Shown here: positions 20,244 to 30,664 of the stretch, piece after piece | Numbering within the stretch: position 1 is the stretch's first letter | Layout of the letters: each line of letters begins with the position of its first letter | Assembly (NCBI RefSeq): GCF_018991925.1 | Contig: NW_024725489.1 | Coordinates: 9,380,767 to 9,444,766, forward strand | DNA from: Homarus americanus | Lineage: Eukaryota; Arthropoda; Malacostraca; Decapoda; Nephropidae | Length of the DNA stretch: 64,000 nucleotides | Direction: 5' to 3' | The notes under the pieces: generated by a model | Database searches by the model: none | Seen by the model: only the letters and a program-made list of their open reading frames with translations | What the model was told of the DNA's origin: nothing | Made by a program: the position numbers and the translations under genes

Positions 20244-22246
20244 TCATACTCCGAGATTTCCTCTATTGCCCGAGCAGTGAGTCGCGCTATCCTTGCTGTG
20301 GACCTTCCTGGGCAGGTGACGATCTGTTACATCGTCGGCATACATGACGTACTCGCTGCCGACGATTGGGGGTGGCAGGTCAGCAGTGTAGAGTGTGTAA
20401 AGGGTTGGTGAGAGACAAGAGCCCTGAGGCACGCCGCTCGATAGTGAGAATTCTTCTCCAAAATGTTCTTGCACCTTGATTTTGGCTCTGCGGTCCATAA
20501 TGAAGTTGCACAGCAGGCGGGTCAGATTTTCGGGTAGCCCCAGTTGTATGATCTTATACTGCAGCCCTGCGTGCCAAACTTTGTCAAACGCCTTGCTGAC
20601 GTCCCTCAGTACTATATTGCACTGCAGGCGGCCAGTCATGGCATTGGCGATCTGCTCGTAGGCCTGAGCTATGGGTGTGGATGTGCATTTGTACTGGCGG
20701 AAGCCGAACTGGCGGGGATTATGCACGTCTTCGTCCTCCAGATACATCCGCAATCGCTTGTTGACTATTTTTTCGAAGATTTTGGCAGGTACCTCTAGCA
20801 GCGATATTGGTCGAAAGTTTTCGACTTTGTTTGGAGGCTTCCCTGCTTTTGGTAAGATGCGAATAACGGCGATTTTGAACATCTGAGGGAAGTATCCAGA
20901 GGCGAGGCAGGCGTTGCATATATGAGCAAGTCTCTCTATCATGTTGTCGGGGAGTTGAGCCAGGATCTTCTTGTTAATGTGACTTTGACCAGGTGATTTG
21001 TTTTTAAACCATTTTATGACAGCTCACAAATCTGCAGGAACTATGCGCTCCGTCAGGTAGCTTCCGTCCACCAGTCTAGTGAAGTCAGTCCGTGGGAGCG
21101 GCTGGAGCAGATGCTGATGGTCCTGCAACTGACCTAAAATGTCCTCCTCAAACTCCCTGTCGAAGCCATCGTTCTCCTGTTCACTATTGGTAAAGATCTT
21201 TCGTAAATATCGCCGATGTAGTTGTTGTTGGTTTTCTTCCTCGAATATTTTTACGTTGTTTAGGTCGAGCAGGTAAGGGACCGTGCTAGAGGTGGAACCC
21301 ATCAGTCGCTTGATCCCTTTCCAGAAGGCAGCAGAATCGCGGTAATTGTTGGCTGCCTCCCACACCAAGGCGGCCCACTTTTGTTCATGTTGACGTTTGT
21401 TCTCGTGCTGGATGTCCGTCTGTAGCTCTCGGTACCGGTCTCTCAGCTCCTGCGTCCACCCGCGGATACTGGCTAGCTGTCTCACGTGAGCGTACTGGAC
21501 ACTGAGATGCCTCAGCTGGTGACTAGTGTGAGGATGGGGAATGGTCCTGTAACTGGTGGTCGGGATGTTTTTGTCCATCTCCTTCTTCACATCCTTATAC
21601 CATTGATCGACCGCGTCGTCGATGTCATTGGGGCTGGCTTCTTCCAGGTTTCTCCCCTGCTTGAGACTGAGAGACTCCTTGAAGGAGTCCCAGTCTGCCC
21701 GTTTGAGGTTTGACCTGATGTTGGGGGGGATCATAATGGGATTGGATGAGAGCGTCACGACGACTGGCAGGTGATCGCTGGTACTGATGGGTCCGGCGGT
21801 AACGTGCCTGTTCATGACGGCCTCGTTGTTAGAGAGGATTATGTCGGGTGTTGTGGCACTGGCACGTCTGATCAATGTCGGGAAATCTGGCCCGAGGTGT
21901 TGCAGCTTTCCCCTTCTGATGTTGTCATACAGCACCACACCGACGTTGTTCTCATTACCGTGTCCTAGTATGGCCTGGCGCGCATTTAAGTCCCCTATGA
22001 TGTATGTTGGTTTTCTGTGGCGTAGCAACTGGTTTAGGTCTTGTTCGGGTAAGTAAGGACGTCTGGGAGGTAGGTACATTTTGCATATGATAACAGGTCC
22101 CCTAGTTGTCTCCACCTGCACTCCCAGAACTGAATCCTCGAAGTCTGGCAACACTCTGTGACTCAGCCGTGACCTGACGGCCACAGCTACACCATCGTTC
22201 AGCTCACCCGTCATGTTCCTCTGGTATACAATGTAGCCAAAGGGAC
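20244..22246 (-). pseudogene. LINE ORF2: endonuclease and reverse transcriptase (copy 1)
   Basis: In one frame apart from a TGA at 21024-21026. APE-type endonuclease: GELNDGVAVAVRSRL, YLPPRRPYLPEQDL, IIGDLNARQAILGHG, and SDHLPVVVTLS with the catalytic Asp-His. A linker of about 250 residues follows. RT: NFRPISLLEVPAKIFEKIV, QFGFRQYKCTS, LRDVSKAFDKVWH, SLSSGVPQGSCLSPTLY and YVMYADDVT, with both catalytic Asp of YADD intact. The N-terminal part of the endonuclease is lost at the chimeric junction (22246). It is one of the best preserved LINE ORFs here. Confidence 0.88.
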
Positions 22247-22651
22247 ATTGGAGGTGCACTTTAGCTAAGGGATAGGAAGAATGGGATGAGAGATCTGAAA
22301 TTAGAACACTCTCATTAGTAAATGCGGTAGATATATGAGGAATGACGTTAAACAGGAGGATAGATTGTGCTGCGCCCGTATCACGTAGTATACGAATAGG
22401 GAAGAATGAGATCCCTCTATGATTGAAAATTTTCCCTCATAGGTGAATGAAGAGAAGAGATCCTGATGGGGCCTTTCCACATTGGTGGTTGCTATTGGTT
22501 TGAATTTGGGATCCAGGGAACTACTTTTTGAAGTTCGACACTTTGGGTGTTTACAAGACTGGATCGTATGTCCTGGTTTTTTACAGTAAGAACAATAAAA
22601 CTTGGTTGCATCAGGGGGGGGGGGTAGTTGTGGGACCCTTCGACCTACCAC
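22247..22651 (-). pseudogene. GMR1-like nucleocapsid and protease start (copy C)
   Basis: CSYCKKPGHTIQSC is a CCHC knuckle (C-x2-C-x4-H-x4-C). It is followed by RPHQDLFSSFTYEGK and the start of the protease. The active-site frame has shifted near 22400, and the sequence ends at the LINE junction. A run of eleven G (22614-22624) separates this frame from the gag ORF; copy B has seven G there. Confidence 0.75.
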
Positions 22652-23843
22652 TCACGTCCCCAAGGTTATCATCAGAGGAGGACCTAACATACCGGAAAGT
22701 ACCACGTTCCCTATTGCCCAGTGACTCCATCAGCAAGGCGTATGCATCAGCCAGCTCAGCCGCACGCCCTAAATTAACCTCTCCACGCTCCTCCACATGC
22801 TTCAAGATGTGAAATGGTATCTTGCTCTTCCACTCCTCCAGGACTACCAAGTTTAACAAATCCTGAAATATGGAGGTCTCTGTAGCCTCAACCCACTTCT
22901 TGAAAAACCTAAGCTTTTCTTGAGCAAACTCAACAAAGGTGTGTGAAAATGTTTTGGTTAGTTTACGAAACTTCTGCCGGTATCTATCTGGCGTGATAGC
23001 ATAAGAGGTGAGGATATTCTTTTTTACGTTATCATAGTCATCAGTCTGGTCTAAACAGTTATAAACTCTACGAGCCTTACCACATAATTTAGGAACTAAC
23101 ACCGACACCCACTGGTCCTTAGGCCTCTCATTCTTCCCGGCTATTTTCTCAAAAGTCCTAAATGACCCGTCCATATCAGATTCATCAAACTCGGGAACAA
23201 GGGAAGAAGCATTAGCAGGGTTAAATGCAGCTAGTCTCTCTTTTAATGCCACTTCTTTTGATTTAAACTCCGATGTTAAGGTGACTTCTGTCTCTTTCAC
23301 CTGTAGTTCTTTCAGTCTAACCTCCTGCTCCAACTTGGCCTGTTCCGACCTTTCCTCATGCTCCAACTTGGCTTGTTCCGACCTTTCTTCATGCTCCAAC
23401 TTGGCCTGTCCCAACTTTCCCTCATGCTCCAACTTTTGCTCCAACTTGGTCTGTTCCAACTCATGCTCTAACTGGAGTTCTTTCATTTTGATTTGGAACT
23501 CGAACCTAGCTCGTTCTAGTTCTAAGGCGTCTATTCTTTGCGTTTCTTCTTGAGGGCTAGTCAGATCTGAGGCAACTTCTGAGTGAGGAGAGGTGGTGGA
23601 TAGTGGTTGAAGTTTCTTGGACATGGGCGTTAATCGGTCAACAGTGGATTCTTTTAAAACTTCTTGTTGTACCAACATTTCAATTACCTGATTTTTTAAT
23701 ATTTCCTTAGTCAGTTGCTGTGAATATGGGATATTGTAATTGTTGGCTATTTCTTTCCATTCTTTCTTCAGGATATTAACACGTAATTTAGCTACGGAAG
23801 GATTTTCAATAAGATCATGGAGATCAAAACCTGAGGTGGCCAT
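22611..23843 (-). CDS. Gag of GMR1-like copy C
   Basis: A 410-residue open frame from ATG 23843 (MATSGFDLHDLIENPSVAKL). The N-terminal helical part (about residues 1-70) is followed by a long Glu/Lys/Gln coiled coil (about 105-205). The coil is built of 11-residue repeats such as KLEHEERSEQA, encoded by near-identical 33-bp units at about 23331-23440. A capsid-like part follows (WVSVLVPKLCGKARRVYNCL, FKKWVEATETSIFQDLLNLV), then a Ser/Thr tail. The same protein, with fewer repeats, is at 42171-43241. It should form the particle core, with the zinc knuckle just downstream in the shifted frame. Confidence 0.85.
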   Translation of the reverse strand: MATSGFDLHDLIENPSVAKLRVNILKKEWKEIANNYNIPYSQQLTKEILKNQVIEMLVQQEVLKESTVDRLTPMSKKLQPLSTTSPHSEVASDLTSPQEETQRIDALELERARFEFQIKMKELQLEHELEQTKLEQKLEHEGKLGQAKLEHEERSEQAKLEHEERSEQAKLEQEVRLKELQVKETEVTLTSEFKSKEVALKERLAAFNPANASSLVPEFDESDMDGSFRTFEKIAGKNERPKDQWVSVLVPKLCGKARRVYNCLDQTDDYDNVKKNILTSYAITPDRYRQKFRKLTKTFSHTFVEFAQEKLRFFKKWVEATETSIFQDLLNLVVLEEWKSKIPFHILKHVEERGEVNLGRAAELADAYALLMESLGNRERGTFRYVRSSSDDNLGDVSGRSKGPTTTPPP

Positions 23844-24497
23844 TGTTAAGAAAACTAGATAAATTAACTAATGGTCAAAAGATAAGATAAGTGGATTACC
23901 CTAGAAAATATCACGGCAGTGGATAACCAGAAAGTCCCGGAAACTACCCAAGTTATACCTAGGGAAATTACACTTATGAATATTGTTCTGATAAGATCCT
24001 TAGAAAAGGATAAGAGACTTGGAAAGATACTTGAAACAGGAAGGGCGTATTACGGCATTAATATAAAAATCCGGATAAACAACCCTTGAGTTACTTTATT
24101 ATTGACCCGGAATGAGATAATGAGAAGGACAATAATTGAGGCTTTATAATTATGGGGTCCTGGTAGAGAGGGGCGTCCCAAGATATCAGTTCACCGTAAA
24201 CTAGTGACTATGGAACAGCCTAATCTGGAGCGAGGGTACGGCATTAAACAGATCCGGATTCTTCCCTACACTCAATAAGACTTACTACACGACTGCCACG
24301 TGTAATAACAGGTAAGCCTTACGACACTTGGAACCTAATATCCTACGTCTGTCACTCTTACTGTACGATAATACCAATATATGCACACACATATGAAGGA
24401 ACTTAAACCACCGTAAAGCAATTGTGAACAGAAGTGACTGGGAGGAATAATTAACAAGGAGTAACAAGGGGGGAAGAAATATGGCACTTAAGGTCGT
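23844..24497 (-). other. 5' leader of GMR1-like copy C
   Basis: Untranslated DNA between the primer binding site and the gag ATG. It is collinear with 43242-43953 in copy B but has one copy of the segment that is tandemly duplicated there. Confidence 0.75.
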
Positions 24498-24515
24498 GTC
24501 CTGTCACGGTCGCCA
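24498..24515 (-). promoter_or_regulatory. Primer binding site of GMR1-like copy C
   Basis: On minus, TGGCGACCGTGACAGGAC starts 2 nt inside the LTR. From memory this is complementary to the 3' end of arthropod tRNA-Arg (…CACGGTCG-CCA). Copy B has the same site at 43954-43970. Confidence 0.7.
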
Positions 24516-24517
24516 TT

Positions 24518-25164
24518 TGTTACGAGTTGGGGATTTAGAATATAGTTAAAAGTCTACCCAGATCCCAACAGGCAACAACAATAAAAAAACAAACACAATC
24601 GGACTATAAAAGGGTAGACAAAGGATGCGAGTTTTTGTTGTGCATAATAAAGTACCATAAATTCCTTAACAAAATATTCAGCTTTCTATAATTTACCCTT
24701 AACCATACTTAACCTAAACATACGCAACATTGGCTTGACAGTATATACATATTTATACAACATACAACATTTTGAAGCAAGTGGACGTGGGGAGGCAATA
24801 CAGGATAACAAATACTTAAGTGCCGAGCTGAGATGGCTGACGAGTATGGCTGAGTATTGAAGAAGATGGTAGGTAGTTACTGTGCCGTAGGTTTCCAAGA
24901 TAGGTGATCTTAGTGTGGTCACTTCCCAGAGTGAACTGAACTCTCCTCGATGTGGAGCTGATGAGGAAGACTTGGAGGAGGTGATGCAACAACCAGGATA
25001 TGGAGAAGGGAAACCCCGGAGTGGTAACTAAGACTAGTCATACTCGGGTTTCGTCCCTATATGGCGTTGCTCGTGGTGCTGGGTAGGTAGATCATGACAA
25101 TAGATGGCGTGGTTCGTAGTGCTGGGTCGGTAGATCATGACAATTGATGGCGTGGTTCGTAACA
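24518..25164 (-). repeat. 5' LTR of GMR1-like copy C (647-bp subfamily)
   Basis: Same length as the LTR at 18331-18977 and in inverted orientation to it. Terminal TGTTACGA/TCGTAACA on both ends. The 5' neighbour (25165 on) shows no element sequence. Confidence 0.9.
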
Positions 25165-25642
25165 CTGTAATTAGGGATCCTCCTCTCACACATTGCACTA
25201 TTTGACGACGGACATAAGATTCTCTGATCACTGTACATGTCGTGGGTATATGTCACGTGAGGATACGAGGTGTATTAAGTTCACACCGACGCATGCAAGA
25301 TATTTTCTTTCAAGTATAGTTTCTTGGTCACTTCCAACACCTCACATAGTTCTGATACATTAATCCTTTTTCCAGATCATTGTTCTCATGTATTTTCATA
25401 TGATATGTGTGGAAGTTATGTTCGCTACACTTTCACAGACGTAAATAGTATGACCTTCAAGCCATGATCCACACTTATTCCTACAGTACACTAGTCCGGC
25501 TCAACTGGACTTTCCCAATCATCTTATGGATACCCTGAATTCTCCTTAATGCTATGAATACATACAATTAACATTATATAACTGTACCTGGGTACAATAC
25601 AACACATGATCTAGTAACATTGAGTAGGTGAGTTATCCTTTA
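25165..25642. other. Unassigned DNA
   Basis: No supported gene or repeat seen between copy C and the next LINE. Confidence 0.5.
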
Positions 25643-26654
25643 TCAATGTTTCCCGTTTTCTGAGATTCTACAAGCGCGGTGGATTTGAATGTTATGTAGC
25701 GTAATATGAATTAAATGAGGTTTTAGGAATGACAATGATGTGCCCAGTACACTAAGAACGCCACCTTGTGGGGTACCCAACCCTAGACTTTTTTCTTCCG
25801 ATTCATGACCTTGAAACCAGACACTCGCTTTTCTGTTAGTTAAGTAATCTGTAATCCACATCAATAATTTCCCTTTTATACCTTTACTTACAAGACTTTC
25901 TAAGATCAGTCTACAGTTGACATTAGCATTACTAAGACATTTAATCACACAATCTGTAGTGCTTTTACCCTTTAAAAATCCAAACAAATTACTAGAAAAG
26001 AGACCATCAATTTTACACAATAATCTATTTAATACTATTCGCTCCATCATTTTAGATAGACAAGCTGTTAAGGATATGGGTCTATAATCACTATCACCCT
26101 TAGGCATAGGAACAATGAGTGCCATTTTCCATTTCACTGGCAGTCTTCCATTTTCATATGACAAATTAAAGAGATCTAGAATTGGGTTGTCCTCCATACT
26201 TATAAGATAATTGATAACATCATAAGTTAGACCATCCCTGCCAGGAGCACTAGACTTCCCTTTCTTTACAGCATTCAGAATTTCATCCTTAATAAAAGGA
26301 ACAGAGGTTTCCTCACTTACAGTACTTTGGATATTCACCAACCTTCGCCTCATAGATCTTGAATTCCTCAAGCAAATCTGAACATTGCTTGGGAGACACT
26401 CATAATTAGATGCATACGCCCACTTATTCATTAGTTCATTAGCTTTGGCGTTTGGATTGGGATAAAAATAAAAAATTTTCTTGACTCCTCTTACCCTATT
26501 CACACCATCCCAAACCTGATTCAAAGATTTTGATTGAGCAAGCTCTCTCAAAAAAACACTCCAATACATACTTCTGGCTTTCTGATTTAACTCTGTTGTA
26601 CACTCTGCCACTTCAATCAGAGTTTCCCGGTTTTTTTCATTGTTAGGATCTTTA
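25643..26654 (-). pseudogene. LINE ORF2 reverse transcriptase, deleted (copy 2)
   Basis: Reads KGKSSAPGRDGLTYDVINYL, DYRPISLTACLSKMMERIV, FGFLKGKSTTDCV and LGTPQGGVLSV. The segment that should hold the first catalytic Asp (F-x-D-L-x-x-A-F) is missing between NVNCR and LILESLV, and the YADD block is absent before the truncation. It cannot be catalytic. A TAG near 26655 separates it, in frame, from the endonuclease. Confidence 0.8.
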
Positions 26655-26656
26655 CT

Positions 26657-27562
26657 CTACTTACTATGACATTTCCACAGTAACTTATTCCACCCCTTTA
26701 CAATCTTATCATTATAATACCTGGGCTTAGGTTTTGTGGTATTTCCATACTGTTTCCTTGGCTTATTCAAAATTGAATCAATCACTCCTAACAAATCATC
26801 ATAAAACATGTTTTCATCTTTAATTCCAAGCTTTTTGTACTCTTTATACCACTCGCCGACTTTTGCTACAAATTCACTATGTTGGCCTACTGTTATTGTA
26901 TACCTTTTTCTATTGTTAACATAATTTTTTTTGTTCAAATGAAGCTTCACTTTAATTGCAAAGTGATCACTCAAAAGCCTATCCACAATATCCAAATTTG
27001 CATACACATCTAACATATTAAAAAGTATTGCATAATCAAGTCTACCCCCTTTAACATGTGTCGGCTTACCAGCTCCAAGACCGTAGCATCTTCTATAGAG
27101 TCTAAGATATTTTTCAGAACCATTCCATTGTGATTTTGAAAACCTCTACTGCCAAGATTGATGTGGCTAGCGTTCAAATCACCAATTAGTAAACAACCAT
27201 CAGCAAAAATAATGTCCGGCAGATCATCAACTGTCAAGGAATCAGTATGCACATAAGCATTAATAATGAACAGTGTGGCATCATGAAGCGTAATACTAAC
27301 ACACAAATAAGCGGTACCGTTTATTTTTAGAGCGGAATGAAATGATGCTGGAATATCATCTTTGATATAAGTCGTCAAACCTCTACAATTTACAGTCAAA
27401 TCAGCTGGTAATTCAAACCTTTGATAACCCCTTAGTTGCAAAGATATTCCGTTTGTCCCAACCTCTTGCAAAGCTATGACATCAATACTACTAGAATGAA
27501 TATATTCTTGAAGATCCGTTAACCTTTTTTTCAAACTATTAACACTCCAGGAAATTAAGCTG
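26657..27562 (-). pseudogene. LINE ORF2 endonuclease (copy 2)
   Basis: Begins SLISWSVNSLKKRLTDLQEY, with SIDVIALQEVGTNG, LLIGDLNASHINLGSRG and LLSDHFAIKV. These are the APE-type endonuclease motifs (LQE, GDLNA, SDH). One frame change occurs near 27015, between the GVDLI and DRLLSDH parts. Confidence 0.82.
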
Positions 27563-27565
27563 ACA

Positions 27566-29113
27566 TTATGATACGTTAGAATAAATTTTCCCTCTCATAT
27601 TCTTCACTGAAATAAGAACGTTCTTTTTGACGTCGTCCCTTGGATTTTCCATAAATTCCAAAACAGAGTCAAGAATGTTCGTCAGGTCAACAAGCATTTC
27701 CTTGTTTACTACATTCTCTTTAGAAACCGAACCAACTCTATTTCCTAACTGACTTTGATTACTATTTTGCTCTAGATTGCTATCCACAATATTTGATTCC
27801 ATCTGTACTTATGTTTCATTTTCTTTTGAACTAACTTTATTAACAAGAGCAACATCACTATATGGCACAAGATTCACCAAGCATTTCTTGATATCTAATA
27901 CTGCTTGTTTGAGCTCATCAATCTCCTTACGGAGTTCTACTAGAATGTTAGGGGCTGCAAGGTTATTGCCCTCGTTACCTATGTCCTTCTGTGCTGCTGC
28001 ATTTCGTATTTCCATACGCTTTTCCCACACATTTACAGCACTTGGTGTCCTTGCAACATCGCTCCTTACAGTGTCAACTTTATCCTCTTGATTAGTGGAC
28101 TGAGCTCGTGATTGCAATTGCTGAACTTTCGGCTTTTTAGGACACACCCACGAGCTAGCATTGTGAGCCCCCCCACAATTACAGCATTTTGGTGTAATTT
28201 TCTCCTTTGCCTTAATTTTATCTCCACATACCTTAGATTCATGCATTTTTCCACAGAATCTACACCGAAAATCATTATGATATTTCCACGTCATGTGCCC
28301 CCACTTGCAACACTTATAGCATATTACTGGAGATTCGTTGTAGACAGCAACCCGTTTATATCCCAAACATCTCACAAAGACCTTCTCTGGCGCTGGACCT
28401 TTGATTAGCGCAATTAGCTGCGGCTTTGGTACTAGTTCTCCATCAATTTTAATTACACGTCTCTTGGCCCAAAAAAATCTATCGTCAGCCAACACACCCT
28501 CGGGGTCAAGGTAAACAGGATAATCAAAAAGAATGATCTTCGTACATTTCCCAATGGACTCCACAGGCTTTTCCATCACTACATTCTCAAAACCTTCTGT
28601 AGTTAGATCTCTAACTGCTTCCTCATCCTTCACAGTAATATAAGTAATATGTTTACCTTCCTTAAAGAGCACTTGATACTCTTGATGACGCTTAGCGAGT
28701 CTAACTGACCACTTTACCTTATCATGAAAATCCATGCCATTATTCTTGGGAAAGTGAAGACGTGGCCTACTTGATGAGTTGATGCTATCTAAACCATCAA
28801 CGGTGCTTACACTCGTTGTACTAATCATGGTTGAAGAATGACTCATACCATCAATTTTCTATCACTTATCCATCAAGTGGGAAATATTATCTTCACTGCT
28901 TGTACCATCTCTATTCCTCCTTTTATTCTTCTTTTTGCTATTAACAACTTTAAACGGCTCTTGTTCTTCACATTCACTGCTGCTGGACAGCTTCAAGTCA
29001 GACAACAGTCCTCCAGCAGTACCCTGGGCTACATTGCTGTGTCTGCTGTATCCACCACTCGATTCAGTCATTTTAGTAAGCGACCTGCTCGCTGAAGCTC
29101 TTCCGTTAGCCAT
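27566..29113 (-). pseudogene. LINE ORF1 nucleic-acid-binding protein (copy 2)
   Basis: Likely start MANGRASASRSL at 29113. All parts are in one frame, but with two adjacent stops (TGA-TAG, about 28857-28862) and another at 27809. Three Cys/His knuckles lie at about 28330-28150: CYKCCKWGHMTWKYH, CRFCGKMHESKVC and CCNCGGAHNASSWVC. An upstream RNA-recognition-like region contains YITVKDEEAVRDL and DDRFFWAKRRV. A coiled-coil C-terminus follows (ELRKEIDELKQAVLDIKKCL). A diverged relative is at 60790-61800. Confidence 0.82.
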
Positions 29114-29446
29114 GACAGTATGTGTCCAACCAGGGAAGTGTAGGAGAGCGACCAGCACGTCCGACCAGAAGGGGCAGAGTTCAGGAAGTGGTTTGCCCAG
29201 GTGCGTGGTCATGTTGCCGGTCGGTAATGCGTCCTAATTATTACCACCCGGGTGTGTCTTGGCTAGGTGTGGTTTCTTTAACACGGTTATAACGCCGTGA
29301 CCTCTCCTGGGTTTAGGTCTTGCTGTCACTGTAGGGTGTGTCAACCTATGTGTCTTATCAACCGTATCAAGGTTAATTTTAATATGCAATCAAATTTTGG
29401 GGTAAGAATATCGATCGCCGTGTACATGTAAAACGAGCTGAGAAAA
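29114..29446 (-). other. 5' untranslated region of I-type LINE copy 2
   Basis: Near-identical to 46500-46762 (shared: GTTTGCCCAGGTGCGTGGTC, TTATTACCACCCGGGTGTGT, ATCGATCGCCGTGTACATG). Conservation ends at about 29446 and 46762, which marks the family's 5' end. Confidence 0.8.
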
Positions 29447-30660
29447 GTCGTTCAAATACCTCAGACACACATTCCGGGTTAGAGAACCTGTTACGTTACC
29501 ATTAATTGATACCGACATCCTATAATTATTCTGAGACGTCACCACCTATTTCCACAACTCCACTGCACTAACAACTGCACTACCTTGTCACCTCTACCTT
29601 CAAACACAATTATTATAACTTGAAAAACATCAGCATGGCAGGCGAAGTTTATCACTGCAGTAGCCTAGTCCTCCCCCTACCATCCCTACATTTCAGTAAC
29701 TAATTGACACACTCAACAGCTGGCTTTCACTTAGTAAAAAAATCCTCTCACTACTTAGTAAAAAGGACGTGTTGTACAAGTAACTAAGAGAGCAATAAGT
29801 TTAATACTGAACCAGCCATTGTTGACAGACAAGATGAGGTGCACAACAAAGATAAGACAGTCCAGACATTCAATAATAAAATATAGACTAGGGTGTTATC
29901 TTCCCTCACCAGGTCGAAGTATACACAAACTTATGTAAAAAAAATCCTGATAACAAACATGAGAACAAGTTTGACTGGAGCCTCACTCCATTATTAAGGA
30001 ATCGTATACTATACTGTCCTGTATACAAGTTAATTCATGATAAAAAGTACCCCCACACAATAATTAATAAGAGCTGTACAGTCTCCCTTCATTAAGCCAG
30101 TGAGATTTATTTTCAAGTTTCCGGTTTGAGGTAAAGGTTAGCGAGTCACTTTGTTCGTTGTTTCAGCTGAAATATGACGTAACTTCTTGATGTAACCAAA
30201 AGTGGAAGATTTTCCTTATAACTGTACGAGAGACGTGAACAATGACTGCTGGTGAGGGTGAGGGAGAATGGTACAGTACAAGACAAGGTCACTGCCAAGA
30301 CCTCAGAGGACGCCAGTGATCAAACACCACACTTAAGACAAACATATTTCCCAGTCTGCCCAAGGTCTTCCTCTCCCTGCAGACGTAATGATACATCCAT
30401 GAGATGTCATGGGTTGTGTTAGGCTTACCCACGCAACCAACTCCAAAGTTTGTTTTACTAGAGATAAGACGCCTGGCGAGGCATAACTGGGACATGTATT
30501 TTCAATTAGGTATGTTAGCCAGCCTTTAGGGGGGTGGGCAGTGAAACAGTGTTGTACTGTTCATCGCTTCACACCCAAAAACCTCATTTTAAGTAGTATC
30601 CCCTGAGCCATGGGTTAGTTAAGACGTCGTCTCCATCCTCTCCCTCCTGAAAGGGGGCGG
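29447..30660. other. Unassigned DNA
   Basis: No gene, RNA or mobile element that I can support. Short ORFs lack any motif. Confidence 0.5.
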
Positions 30661-30664
30661 GACA

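Larger units (their letters stand above)
19273..22246 (-). mobile_element. I-type LINE, 5'-truncated (copy 1)
   Basis: The element runs right to left: endonuclease at 22246-21700, linker, RT at about 20990-20250, C-terminal part 20170-19625, a 3' untranslated region and a 15-base poly(A) (poly(T) on plus, 19273-19287). At least seven relatives occur in the window. The 5' end is cut at about 22246, where GMR1-like protease sequence begins on the same strand. Placement in the I/Jockey group is my reading of domain order and motifs; the exact clade was not determined. Confidence 0.85.
22247..25164 (-). mobile_element. GMR1-like copy C, 5' half only
   Basis: From right to left: 5' LTR 24518-25164, primer binding site 24498-24515, leader, gag 23843-22611, zinc knuckle and start of protease to about 22247. 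Integrase, RT, RNase H and the 3' LTR are missing. The sequence passes without a gap into the I-type LINE on the same strand. Identity to copy B (37947-44573) is high over the gag and leader. Confidence 0.85.
25643..29446 (-). mobile_element. I-type LINE with ORF1 and ORF2 (copy 2)
   Basis: Right to left: 5' untranslated region (29446-29114, homologous to 46440-46762 and, inverted, 57480-57690), ORF1 (29113-27566), then ORF2 endonuclease and RT (27562-25643). The RT is internally deleted and the 3' end is lost. ORF1 and ORF2 overlap slightly in different frames, as is usual for this group. Confidence 0.85.

Noticed and set aside
23281..23553. Cys/Ser-rich plus-strand ORF with repeats
   Set aside because: Antisense of the gag coiled-coil repeats, where 33-bp units create a pseudo-repetitive peptide.
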